Of a DNA stretch of 37,267 bases, positions 18,777-27,835 are shown piece after piece. How positions within the stretch are numbered: position 1 is the stretch's first letter; every line of letters starts with the position of its first letter. A model generated the notes under the pieces. It saw only the letters and a program-made list of their open reading frames with translations, did not search any database and had not been told where the DNA came from. The translations under genes were made by a program, and so were the position numbers. Origin of the DNA: Paludibacteraceae bacterium (GTDB taxonomy: Bacteria; Bacteroidota; Bacteroidia; Bacteroidales; Paludibacteraceae); NCBI GenBank assembly GCA_017560605.1, contig JAFZEQ010000045.1, positions 1 to 37,267 on the forward strand, written 5' to 3'.

Positions 18777-18799
18777 CACTCGAAATAATAGCATTATTT

Positions 18800-20053
18800 A
18801 TGAGTAAGAATAGGCAAATAGAACAAATGGTTAGCTCTGTCAAAGACAAACGCCATGCAAGAATTATTGTTTTTACGGGGGCAAGACAAGTGGGTAAAAC
18901 CACTATGGTTAAACAGGTTTTGCCGGAGTACGAATATCTAAGTATAGAGGATCCGATTTTGCGAAATTCATATTCAAGATTAACGGCTTCGCAGTGGCAT
19001 TCGCAATTTCCTAAAGCCATTTTGGACGAGGTTCAGAAAGAGCCGAAACTCATTGAGAGTATCAAGGCTGCGTATGACTCCTATGATGATGTTCGTTATG
19101 TTTTGTTAGGGTCAAGTCAATTGCTCTTGCTGGAAAAAGTGCGAGAATCCTTGGCAGGTCGATGCCTAATCTATGAACTTTATCCGCTTACGCTTCCTGA
19201 AATTGCCACGACAGATTGGACTGATACTATCCATTTGTCGATTTGGCAAAATATCATCACTAAGATAATAGAGCCCAAAGATGTGTTACCCTCTTTCTTA
19301 ATGGACAAAAGACTATCGCAAAAGACTCAAGCTTGGCAACACTATCAGCGTTTGGGAGGTTATCCTGCCTTAGTGGCAGAAGATTTGACGGAGGATGATT
19401 GTTATATGTGGTTGAAAAATTATGTGCAGACATATTTGGAACGAGATGTGCGCGACTTGGCTTCTTTTAGAGATTTGGAACCATTTATCAAACTTCAACG
19501 CGCAGTGGCGTTATATACAGGAGCTCTGTTTAACGCATCTAACTTTGCAAGAGATATTGGAGTTACAAGCAAAACGGTTCAGCGATATTTGGAGTATTTG
19601 CGCTTAAGCTATCAGGTCATTATACTCCCCGCTTGGGAACGCGATTCTGTTAAACGATTAGTAAAGGCACCGAAGATACATTTTATGGACAATGGTGTGC
19701 TACAAGCCGTTTTACAAAAACGCGGAGGACTGACAGGCAATGAGTTCGAAAGTCTAATTGTGGCTGAGATTTATAAGCAGGTAAAGAATATGTTTGTTGA
19801 TGCTTCGTTTCATCATCTTCGCACACAAGATGGCAAAGAAATAGACTTATTAGTTGAAGTGCAAGATGGATACTATGCTTTCGAAATCAAAATGGCTGAA
19901 CATGTGCAACAAATAGATGCTCGACATCTAATGAATATAGAGCAAATTTTGGATAAACCTTTACTTCATGGATTTGTTATCTCAAATGACACAGAAACCC
20001 AGCATTTTTCAGATAAGGTTACTGCGTTACATGCAGCTATGTTTCTAGGTTAA
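18800..20053 (+). CDS. AAA ATPase with DUF4143 domain
   Basis: This 417-residue protein is of the widespread AAA_14/DUF4143 type. Walker A is FTGARQVGKTT (about 25-35), Walker B is AILDEVQKEP (73-82), the sensor-1-like stretch is VLLGSSQ (101-107), and RESLAGR (115-121) may supply an Arg finger. The C-terminal part has a winged-helix-like segment (NASNFARDIGVTSKTVQRYL) and LSYQVIILPAWERD. It ends in a nuclease-like motif GKEIDLLVE...AFEIKMA, the D...ExK arrangement of the PD-(D/E)xK fold. The biochemical role of the family is unsettled; members are frequent in mobile or variable regions of Bacteroidota. It has its own promoter and terminator. Flanking inverted repeats suggest it arrived as a unit. 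Confidence 0.9.
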   Translation: MSKNRQIEQMVSSVKDKRHARIIVFTGARQVGKTTMVKQVLPEYEYLSIEDPILRNSYSRLTASQWHSQFPKAILDEVQKEPKLIESIKAAYDSYDDVRYVLLGSSQLLLLEKVRESLAGRCLIYELYPLTLPEIATTDWTDTIHLSIWQNIITKIIEPKDVLPSFLMDKRLSQKTQAWQHYQRLGGYPALVAEDLTEDDCYMWLKNYVQTYLERDVRDLASFRDLEPFIKLQRAVALYTGALFNASNFARDIGVTSKTVQRYLEYLRLSYQVIILPAWERDSVKRLVKAPKIHFMDNGVLQAVLQKRGGLTGNEFESLIVAEIYKQVKNMFVDASFHHLRTQDGKEIDLLVEVQDGYYAFEIKMAEHVQQIDARHLMNIEQILDKPLLHGFVISNDTETQHFSDKVTALHAAMFLG

Positions 20054-20107
20054 GTACTACTTTTTTGCGCAAAATGTAGAATATTATTAGTTTATTGATA
20101 CCATATT

Positions 20108-20139
20108 AGAGCATCTGCCTTACAAGCAGATGCTCTTTT
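20108..20139 (+). terminator. Intrinsic terminator of the ATPase gene
   Basis: Stem AGAGCATCTGC/GCAGATGCTCT with a 7-nt loop, followed by TTTTC. It lies 55 bp past the stop codon. Confidence 0.85.
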
Positions 20140-20185
20140 CTACCTTATATACTATCTCGCGTGTGATAAATAGCAAGATATAAAT

Positions 20186-20260
20186 AGTGTCTACTTTTGA
20201 AAACGAAAAATAGAATTAATTATTAAAACTAACAAAAAAAACATTTTTTTGTCTACTTTT
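20186..20260. repeat. Right-side GTGTCTACTTTT repeats
   Basis: AGTGTCTACTTTT (20186-20198) and GTCTACTTTT (20251-20260) are inverted relative to 18633-18645. This gives one arm on the left and two on the right of the ATPase gene. Confidence 0.65.
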
Positions 20261-20288
20261 AAGATCCGGTACAAGTCAATTACACAAA

Positions 20289-20417
20289 TTACCGAATAAA
20301 ATAGTCTCAACTTACCGAACGAAAACGCCACAAGTTACCGAATAATATCATGATTTCGCCAAACTCGGTAGTGAAAAACCGCCAAATTCGGTAATAAAAT
20401 TCCGCCAAATTCGGTAA
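20289..20417. repeat. Symmetric array: three TTACCGAA then three TTCGGTAA, 23-bp spacing
   Basis: TTACCGAA starts at 20289, 20312 and 20335. The reverse complement (CTCGGTAG, then TTCGGTAA twice) starts at 20364, 20387 and 20410. Spacing within each half is exactly 23 bp. The right-hand units also share CGCCAAA. Only about 21 bp separates the halves. It could be a pair of transposon ends with nothing between them, or a large operator/iteron site. Confidence 0.85.
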
Positions 20418-21003
20418 AAATGCACGTAAGTGCTTGCAAATGTGAAAAATAAGTTATTCTATAATTTGTCTTTTTTGGGGCAGAATAATCCCTAATGTGT
20501 CATTGTGTAATACTTATTTCATCAAGTTCACACGCGCGTACGTGGATTTTAAATGCTACTGTTACACTCTGTATACTGTTACACCCGATCTATCCAAAAT
20601 TCCCAGATATTTTAGACTGCTTATCCCTGTGATTTGTGGGCGACGGGTATGTATTAAGATATGTTAAAATTATCTTCTTTTTTTGTGCTGCAAGGCTTGC
20701 TTATCCCTTCGGCAAGGGTAGCGTAAGGGTTAATAAATGACAGGTCGAAGATAGGGTGAGCTTTGTTAAATAATTTTAACACTTCTGTCACAGTAGTTGC
20801 TGCGTTGTTAAAATGCTTTTCTTTCTCTTTTCCTTTCCAAACTTATATGTTTAATAACATATAATAGGGTAATTGTTTGCATATACGAAAAAAAAGTATT
20901 AACTTCGAACATCTGCCTTGGTTTTTGATGCCACCCATTAACCTCTCTAAACCAATTCCCTCGTAGCTACATTCGCTCAATGCAGCCCATACTTCAGTTT
21001 GCT
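20418..21003. other. Gene-free AT-rich spacer before LP5
   Basis: No gene is supported. It has ACTGTTACAC twice (about 20568-20594), TATGTTAAAATTAT, and CCCTTCGGCAAGGG (a short stem), the last two recalling the gap at 7697-8919. Confidence 0.5.
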
Positions 21004-21135
21004 CGCAATTTTATAAGAAAATCGGCTTTGCCTTATTGTATTTTCTTTCCTCGCATTATTATGAACAAGCTCCTATTGTGCGAAGAAAACAATACAAATA
21101 GATTAAAATCTATTTTTTCTTATAAAATTTCTCGC
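21004..21135. repeat. Imperfect ~60-bp inverted repeat upstream of LP5
   Basis: The left arm contains CGCAATTTTATAAGAAAA and TTGTATTTTCTTTCCTCGCA. The right arm contains the matching TGTGCGAAGAAAACAATACAA and TTTTCTTATAAAATTTCTCG, in mirrored order. The right arm includes the palindrome at 21097-21114. Confidence 0.6.
21097..21114. promoter_or_regulatory. Palindrome AATAGATT-AA-AATCTATT upstream of the LP5 promoter
   Basis: It ends 26 bp before the LP5 -33 TTG and mirrors the LP3 arrangement at 11004-11020. Confidence 0.6.
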
Positions 21136-21140
21136 TTTAC

Positions 21141-21171
21141 TTGCGTATGTGCATTTTTTGTTGTACCTTTG
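21141..21171 (+). promoter_or_regulatory. LP5-LP6 promoter
   Basis: TTG (21141-21143) in CTTGCGT, a 20-bp spacer, then TACCTTTG (21164-21171), the same -7 box as LP3. The sequence from the palindrome down to the -7 box is visibly homologous to the LP3 promoter. Confidence 0.8.
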
Positions 21172-21266
21172 CCGCGATTATGCGCGCGAGCGTGGCATAC
21201 ACACATACATGCACGTAAACAAAATAACTAACCCACAATAATCGAACAACAAACCCCACCATAATC

Positions 21267-24200
21267 ATGAAGAAACTTCTACTATCTATTGTCTTCGCAT
21301 TGATTAGTTCAGTAACAGCATTTGCTACGGATTTGAATCCATATGCATATGGGTTGTCGTCTGAATTATCTGATGATCAAACAATGTTAACGATAACATA
21401 TTCTCTCAATGCTCCAGCTACATCAGTAAAAGTAGTAATTACTGACGGCGCTGATTTTATTAAAGAGTATGATTGTTCTTCGCTTGGGTTAGCGAAAGGA
21501 GAGGACTATGTATTGTCTATATCAACATCAGATTTTCCTCGCTCTACTACGCTTACTTGGCGAGTGGATGTGAAAGGTGCTGAGGTAGATGATCCAACAA
21601 AAATAAACAAAGAGTATTCTTTTTATCATCCATCGTCAGTTGATATAGATAATAATCCTGAAAATGAAAACTTTGGTACAATATATACTCTTGAAGGTTT
21701 GGATACGATTCGAACTTTAAGTAAAGCAAAATATGGTAGCTATAAAAGTTATGTATCGGGGGCGGGTGTTTACGTCTTTAATGCTGCTTTTGAACATCAA
21801 AAAACGCCGAGTGGAACTGATGGCTATAATGGAGGAGTTGATTTTGCTTCAAGATTGGCACGACGAAAAAATCCAAATGGAGGAAAACATCTAGGACGTG
21901 CATATTCTCCAAGACGAGTTCGCGTTTCTAGAGATGGTCGCGTTTTTATTTCGTCTCAATGTTTGGGTAATCAAACGCTTGGAGATAACACATATGATAA
22001 TACTGTTTTATGGGAATTTGCTGACTTAAAAACGGGAGGAGATTGGACAAAAGTAATTCAAGGTGCGGTGGAGAATAAAACTGATGCGCAGTTTTATGCA
22101 GCTCCTAATGTGGCTTTTGACACATATGGTTCTGGAGAAAATTTAGAGTTAGCGATGATATCAAGTACTTTGGATGGTTGGGATTTTACTGGTAACGCAT
22201 ATAGATTATCAACATATTTATTGGGAGAAAATAAATCTAATCCTGAATTAACAACCATTGATATGTTTGATAATCTAGGTGGTACAGTAGTTATGATTTA
22301 CGATAATGCTCAGGTGACATATGATGACCAAGGAGGAGTATGGGTAACTCAAGGTCGAGGGGCAACGCCAACAGATAAGGACAAAAATCCTTTGCCTAAT
22401 TATCCTTCAATAGTGCATTTTAATGCTAATGGCGAAGCTGATTTAGTAGAGAGACGATTGTATAGATATGGTGCAGGATTTTGTTTCAATCCAAACTATA
22501 CTAAAGTAATCATTTCTGGTAAGTACGAGAATAATATTAGCGGAATAAGTGCATCTTCTCAGGATGCTGTTTCGCAGGGACAAGCTAGTATTTATAGCGT
22601 ATCATATGACAAAATTACGAATGCACCTACTTTGGAATATGAGAGTACGATTGACTTTAATATAGGTAGTTACCTAAATGATTTTGCGTGGGATTATGCA
22701 GATAATATTTATGCCGTAAGTCATAATGATGAGAAGATAGTAGCTTTTGCGCTACCTCATAATGCGGATAAAGTGGTATCTACTCCTGCGGCAACGAGAT
22801 ATTCATTTGAATTATCCAAAGATGCTCAACTCAACCCATTTGCATATGCCTTGTCTTCTACATTATCAAATGACCAAAAGACCTTAACTGTAAACTATTC
22901 TCTCAATGCTAATGCCACTTCTGTAAACATACAGATTGTGGATGGCGAAGAAGTTGTAAGAACCATCAGTTCTGCTGGAACAACCAAGGGTGCACACACT
23001 CTCAATGTTTCTACAGAAGGTCTCCCTGCATATACCTATCTTTCTTGGCAGGTGGAAGTAAATGGTAATAGTGTAGCAGAGCCAACAGAATTGGTTACAA
23101 GTTATAGCTTCTATCATCCATCTTCTGTGGATATTGATAACAACCCAGAAAACGAAAATTTCGGATTGATTCTTACCAATGAGGCAATGCAGAAAGTGAA
23201 AGGTTTGAGCGGATATAGTTCATACATGAGCTACACTACCGGTGCTGGTATTTATGCATTTACTCCATCGTTTGAACCGATTAAGAATGGTAGTAACTAT
23301 GGATTTAATGGTGGAAAGGATTTTGTGATACCTAATGATTACGGCATAACTAATGAAAATGGAACTATAGCTGCTTATACCCCTCGTCGTATCCGTATCT
23401 CCGAAGATGGACGCATTTTTATAACATCACTAAACCCTCTTAAGGTTGTTAATAATGCAAATAATGCGTATTTGTGGGAGGTTAATCCACAAAATCTCAA
23501 TAGTTGGACTCCTGTATTCCAAGGTACGGGTATTAATAGTGATGCTGAACTGACCGTTGGTGGCGAGTTTATGGCGGGTGCTAATACTGGCTTTGATGTA
23601 ATGGGAAGTGGAGATGATTTGAAATTGTTGATGCTGTCAGCAAAGAAAGAAGGAATTGAAACCACTTTAGGTAAATTTGAATGCTCTGAGTATAATTTAG
23701 GTAGTGCCACAAGTTGGAGTACAACACCTTCTCGTAAAATCGATAATTTGAGTAAGTATGTGGTGAATTTTAGAGGAGCACAAGTGCAATATGATGAGGT
23801 TGGTGGTGTTTGGTTATGTCAATATCGCAATACAGCTTCTGATGCTCAACCTTCATTGGTGTATTTTGACAACAATGGCGAGGAGAGATTCAAGGAAGTT
23901 CTCAATAATAGGGCAAGTGGAGCAATTCGATTTAATGAAGATTATAGTAAAGTAATTATTGCTGGTGATGGTAGTGGTGGTACGAAGGCTGCTGCAATAT
24001 ATACCATTACCAAAGATGCTAATGGTGTGCCTACGGGATTAGTTAAAGAGCGGGTAATCGATATGACTTCTATGGGGGTTGAGATTTGTGATTTCGCATT
24101 TGACTATGCAGGTAATCTCTATGTCTGTGGTAACTCAGGAGAGAAACTCGCCGTTTGGGCTATGCCATACGATGGTCAGGTAATAACTCCTGCAGCGTCT

Positions 24201-27200
24201 AAAAATGTATTCCAACTTACTCCTGCTATTGATAACGCAAATCTATTGAATCCTTATGCCTATAATCTGTATCGGACAGAGGAAAATGGACACACAAAGC
24301 TGCATTTCTTCTTGAATACCCATGCAAAACGTGTTCGCGTAATACTCATGGATCAGAACAAGAATGAATATGTATTGCGTGATTATCCAACAGATAATAG
24401 TACAAGTGTTCCATATCATCAAAATGGTTATGCTACAGTTATTACTGACGATGATATAGCTCGTCTAAAAGATCTTGGACTACCAGAAGGTGAACCTATT
24501 ATGTGGAAAGTCGAGGTGGAGGGTCTTGTTGAGCGAACTAAGCCAATCCTAACTACTAATGCAGTACCATTCAATACTCCTAATAGTGTTGCGATAGATA
24601 AGGATCCAGAATCGCCTTATTTTGGTCGTGTACTGATGGTAGAAGCTGGACACGGAAATTCATCAAGTAGTTACTATTCTAGCAAAAACGGAGTTATTCA
24701 AGGTGGTGTGTATGCATTTAAACCAGAATTGGTAAATGTGAACGCAAAAATCGCATCTTATATGCCATGGGATGTTAATTATGAGAACATTCCTTATACT
24801 GGAAGCAAGGACTTTACTCGTGTAGCAAGCCATGGTGCGTACAACTTGAATGGTCATCAACCATGGATGATTCGAATATCAGACGATGGTCGAATATTTG
24901 TCTCTTCAGGAGATGCACGTGCTGATGGTTGCATGGTTTGGGAAGTTGATCCTGCTAATTTGAATAGCTGGTCTAATTTAATTCAAGGTGACATCGTCAA
25001 ATACACGAATCAATCAGAATCTACAAATGGAGTTTATCATGTAAAAAATTCTAGTGGAAACTTCCTTGCTGGTGTTAACTGTAGCATGGATGTCAAAGGT
25101 AGCGGAGAAGATCTCAATCTGTTGTTGTATTCTACGGATAGACGTGGTATGAAGTATTCTGTTGTAGCCAACTACCGTCTTGATGAGTATGAGATTGGAC
25201 AACAAGCAAGATTTACAGGTACTCCTACACGAATAACGCACTTTGGTACGACTCGTTATGGACATATTCCATATCACGCGAAAGTGACATATGATGAAGA
25301 TCGAGGTTTTTGGTTTGGCGGTTTCAACTCAAATGGAGATAATGACATTATTTTTGCACATGCGCGCAAAACAAATCGTGGTTATACCCGCAAATCTTAC
25401 GGTGATAACAAAGATACATACTCAGGAGGAAGTGGTGTGTTAACCCACATGGTCAATGGTGAAAAGATATTATTCAAAGGTGTAGAAAATAACACATTGA
25501 TATTTTATAAAGTAACCTACGATGCCACAACTGGTGAACCATACTTAAGTTCTAAATCTTGGGGAATAAAACTTTCATCCAATGCGACTTGTCGTTGCAA
25601 CGACTTTGCGGTGGACTATGCGAACAACCTCTATATAACAGATGGGCATAACTATAAACTTATGACAGTGGCACTGCCATATTCTGGTTCAGTCACTACC
25701 CCTGCTGCGGAGAGGTATTCGTTTACCGTGGGCGATCCTGTACCATGTATCATAGCATACAATCTATCTTGTACACCAAACTTAAATAGCAGAACTTATA
25801 ACTTCGCCTTCTGCGCAAATATGCCAGCTACCGAAGGAAAGATATCATTCCATAAGAATGACGGCAGCGAAACTTTCCTTGCTGAGTATGCTATTAACCA
25901 ACAAATCAACCAGGGTAATAACACCGTGTCTATTCCAATGGGTGATATTAATGTTATGGTTAATGGTGAGATGGATATTATTTGGAAATTACACTTGCGT
26001 GCTGAATCCAGCGTGTTTGGCGAAATATACAAGTCTGAACAACTCAATACTGCTTACGCAACCATTGACGCAAGTCCAACCTCTGACTTCTTTGGACAAA
26101 TCTATGCTGCTAATCAACAGAACCATACATTCTCCAATCAAACAAAAACTGGCGAAGTCAAAGTTTGGACTCCAAACGGAGCAGCAGGAAATATCTATAC
26201 CACTAAACCTACTATCACTAACCCAGGTTTAGAGTTGCCATATCGCCCAGGTGTGGCGCCAGATGGTACTGTCTATTTTACTGATGGTGGTAAAAACGGT
26301 AACGTATATATGATGAATCCTAATGACAATACTGTGAAGTCATTCTATACAAATTATACTCAGAAGGTTGGGCAAGACGAAGGTAATAGGAGTTTGTTCT
26401 ATGACGGAAACGAAGTAGTGGGAGCTCCTTCATCTAGTGCGCACGTCTATTCGGATAATAATGGTGTGAAACTGTTTACAACTCGCAGTGAGATCTACAC
26501 CGCGACTGTGGGTGAGAATAGTACAGAATTGCTTCGTCATAACAATGGATACTTTATCTATAACCTTGACCAAACTGCAGGTGTAGGACAACACACTTGG
26601 ACTGGACAACCTACGGCTGTAACAGTGAATGAGGATAATATCTATTCAACCTTGTTTACAGTGGTTGGTACTAGCCACGGTGCATGGTTATGCCAACACC
26701 GTCGCAAGGGTAAAGATATGAGAGAATCTCGCTCGTTGATGTTCTATGGCAACGATGGTACTCGCAAATATGTTTCTACCAATGTGGACATGATTAATGG
26801 TACACCAGGTTCAGGTCTTGCTATGAGCAAAGATGAGAAGACGTTGGCTATAACAAGTGGCGACGCAGGTATCATGCTCTTTGATGTGACCTGGAATAGC
26901 GATGTTCCTACACTAACTCATATACAAACATATAGCATCCTGAATAATGGTTTTATTACCTCACTCAATTTTGACTACGCTGGTAACTTGGTTGCAACCA
27001 TTGGTGAGACATACAACGACACTTCAGATGAACACCGCATGGTGGTTTATGCTCTACCGAAAGCAGATAATAGCATCGTTATTCCAACACGCTATAGTCA
27101 ACGTATGCCAGCTTTGTTCGCTGACGAAAGAGAAAATGTAGTGTTGGAAGATAATCTGCAAAACAACTACCAAACAGTAGATGTCTATCGTCCATTGGTA

Positions 27201-27782
27201 GCTGGTATGTGCAATACTATCTGTTTGCCATTTGCTATCGAAAACAAGGTGGGTACACCATATGAGAATACTAGAATCTTTGCCTTTACAGGAGTGAAAG
27301 AAGGTAATGATCAAGTGGAACTTCAGTTTACAGAAGTAAATGCAATGCAAGCAGGTATACCATATCTTATCCAACCAGAGAGTGACATCACTGATCTTGT
27401 ACGCTTCACCAATGTGGCTCCAATGGCAGGTACAACTCCTGGTTCTGTTACTCAAGGTAGCGGTACAAATGCCATTACCTTCCATGGTGCGATAAATCCT
27501 ACCACATTGTCTGTAAATCAGAACTATCTCTTCTTGGTTGCTAACAACCGTCTCGCCACCGCTAGCGAGGGTGGTGATATGCTCGGTATGCGTGGTTACT
27601 TCACAGTTAATGGAGCACTTCCTACTAAGGCTATCATCTCATTTAAAGAAGGTGTTGCTACGGGTGTAACATCTACTATCGGAGAAACAACCGATGGCGT
27701 GCAAAAGATCCTACAAGATCAACAAATACTTATCATCAAGAACGGTAAGACTTATAATGTTTTAGGCACACGCGTGAAATAG
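21267..27782 (+). CDS. LP5: giant four-module secreted propeller-like protein
   Basis: At 2171 residues this is the largest gene in the window. Signal peptide MKKLLLSIVFALISSVTAFA. Four tandem copies of the sandwich-plus-propeller module begin near residues 22 (LNPYAYGLSS), 521 (LNPFAYALSS), 993 (LNPYAYNLYR) and 1491 (IAYNLSC, most diverged). Modules 1 and 2 carry SVDIDNNPENENFG; module 3 has SVAIDKDPESPYFG. Typical strands include RVRVSRDGRVFISS, RIRISEDGRIFITS, CSMDVKGSGEDLNLLLYS, FAWDYADNIYAVS and FDYAGNLVATIGE. The CNTICLPF C-terminal region starts at about 1970, and the tail LIIKNGKTYNVLGTRVK closes the chain. It lacks the InlB-type repeat and the Trp-rich domain. Module 3 is closer to LP3 than to its neighbours. 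LP6 follows after 53 bp, so the two form an operon. Probably a cell-surface or secreted binding protein; ligand unknown. Confidence 0.88.
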   Translation: MKKLLLSIVFALISSVTAFATDLNPYAYGLSSELSDDQTMLTITYSLNAPATSVKVVITDGADFIKEYDCSSLGLAKGEDYVLSISTSDFPRSTTLTWRVDVKGAEVDDPTKINKEYSFYHPSSVDIDNNPENENFGTIYTLEGLDTIRTLSKAKYGSYKSYVSGAGVYVFNAAFEHQKTPSGTDGYNGGVDFASRLARRKNPNGGKHLGRAYSPRRVRVSRDGRVFISSQCLGNQTLGDNTYDNTVLWEFADLKTGGDWTKVIQGAVENKTDAQFYAAPNVAFDTYGSGENLELAMISSTLDGWDFTGNAYRLSTYLLGENKSNPELTTIDMFDNLGGTVVMIYDNAQVTYDDQGGVWVTQGRGATPTDKDKNPLPNYPSIVHFNANGEADLVERRLYRYGAGFCFNPNYTKVIISGKYENNISGISASSQDAVSQGQASIYSVSYDKITNAPTLEYESTIDFNIGSYLNDFAWDYADNIYAVSHNDEKIVAFALPHNADKVVSTPAATRYSFELSKDAQLNPFAYALSSTLSNDQKTLTVNYSLNANATSVNIQIVDGEEVVRTISSAGTTKGAHTLNVSTEGLPAYTYLSWQVEVNGNSVAEPTELVTSYSFYHPSSVDIDNNPENENFGLILTNEAMQKVKGLSGYSSYMSYTTGAGIYAFTPSFEPIKNGSNYGFNGGKDFVIPNDYGITNENGTIAAYTPRRIRISEDGRIFITSLNPLKVVNNANNAYLWEVNPQNLNSWTPVFQGTGINSDAELTVGGEFMAGANTGFDVMGSGDDLKLLMLSAKKEGIETTLGKFECSEYNLGSATSWSTTPSRKIDNLSKYVVNFRGAQVQYDEVGGVWLCQYRNTASDAQPSLVYFDNNGEERFKEVLNNRASGAIRFNEDYSKVIIAGDGSGGTKAAAIYTITKDANGVPTGLVKERVIDMTSMGVEICDFAFDYAGNLYVCGNSGEKLAVWAMPYDGQVITPAASKNVFQLTPAIDNANLLNPYAYNLYRTEENGHTKLHFFLNTHAKRVRVILMDQNKNEYVLRDYPTDNSTSVPYHQNGYATVITDDDIARLKDLGLPEGEPIMWKVEVEGLVERTKPILTTNAVPFNTPNSVAIDKDPESPYFGRVLMVEAGHGNSSSSYYSSKNGVIQGGVYAFKPELVNVNAKIASYMPWDVNYENIPYTGSKDFTRVASHGAYNLNGHQPWMIRISDDGRIFVSSGDARADGCMVWEVDPANLNSWSNLIQGDIVKYTNQSESTNGVYHVKNSSGNFLAGVNCSMDVKGSGEDLNLLLYSTDRRGMKYSVVANYRLDEYEIGQQARFTGTPTRITHFGTTRYGHIPYHAKVTYDEDRGFWFGGFNSNGDNDIIFAHARKTNRGYTRKSYGDNKDTYSGGSGVLTHMVNGEKILFKGVENNTLIFYKVTYDATTGEPYLSSKSWGIKLSSNATCRCNDFAVDYANNLYITDGHNYKLMTVALPYSGSVTTPAAERYSFTVGDPVPCIIAYNLSCTPNLNSRTYNFAFCANMPATEGKISFHKNDGSETFLAEYAINQQINQGNNTVSIPMGDINVMVNGEMDIIWKLHLRAESSVFGEIYKSEQLNTAYATIDASPTSDFFGQIYAANQQNHTFSNQTKTGEVKVWTPNGAAGNIYTTKPTITNPGLELPYRPGVAPDGTVYFTDGGKNGNVYMMNPNDNTVKSFYTNYTQKVGQDEGNRSLFYDGNEVVGAPSSSAHVYSDNNGVKLFTTRSEIYTATVGENSTELLRHNNGYFIYNLDQTAGVGQHTWTGQPTAVTVNEDNIYSTLFTVVGTSHGAWLCQHRRKGKDMRESRSLMFYGNDGTRKYVSTNVDMINGTPGSGLAMSKDEKTLAITSGDAGIMLFDVTWNSDVPTLTHIQTYSILNNGFITSLNFDYAGNLVATIGETYNDTSDEHRMVVYALPKADNSIVIPTRYSQRMPALFADERENVVLEDNLQNNYQTVDVYRPLVAGMCNTICLPFAIENKVGTPYENTRIFAFTGVKEGNDQVELQFTEVNAMQAGIPYLIQPESDITDLVRFTNVAPMAGTTPGSVTQGSGTNAITFHGAINPTTLSVNQNYLFLVANNRLATASEGGDMLGMRGYFTVNGALPTKAIISFKEGVATGVTSTIGETTDGVQKILQDQQILIIKNGKTYNVLGTRVK

Positions 27783-27835
27783 CCTATGGCTGTTCTAAAG
27801 TTCTAATAGTGAAATGATAAAAAAATCAATATAAA

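Noticed and set aside
20980..21231. 83-codon open frame upstream of LP5
   Set aside because: It spans the LP5 promoter boxes and the large inverted repeat, has no family resemblance and low-complexity codon content.
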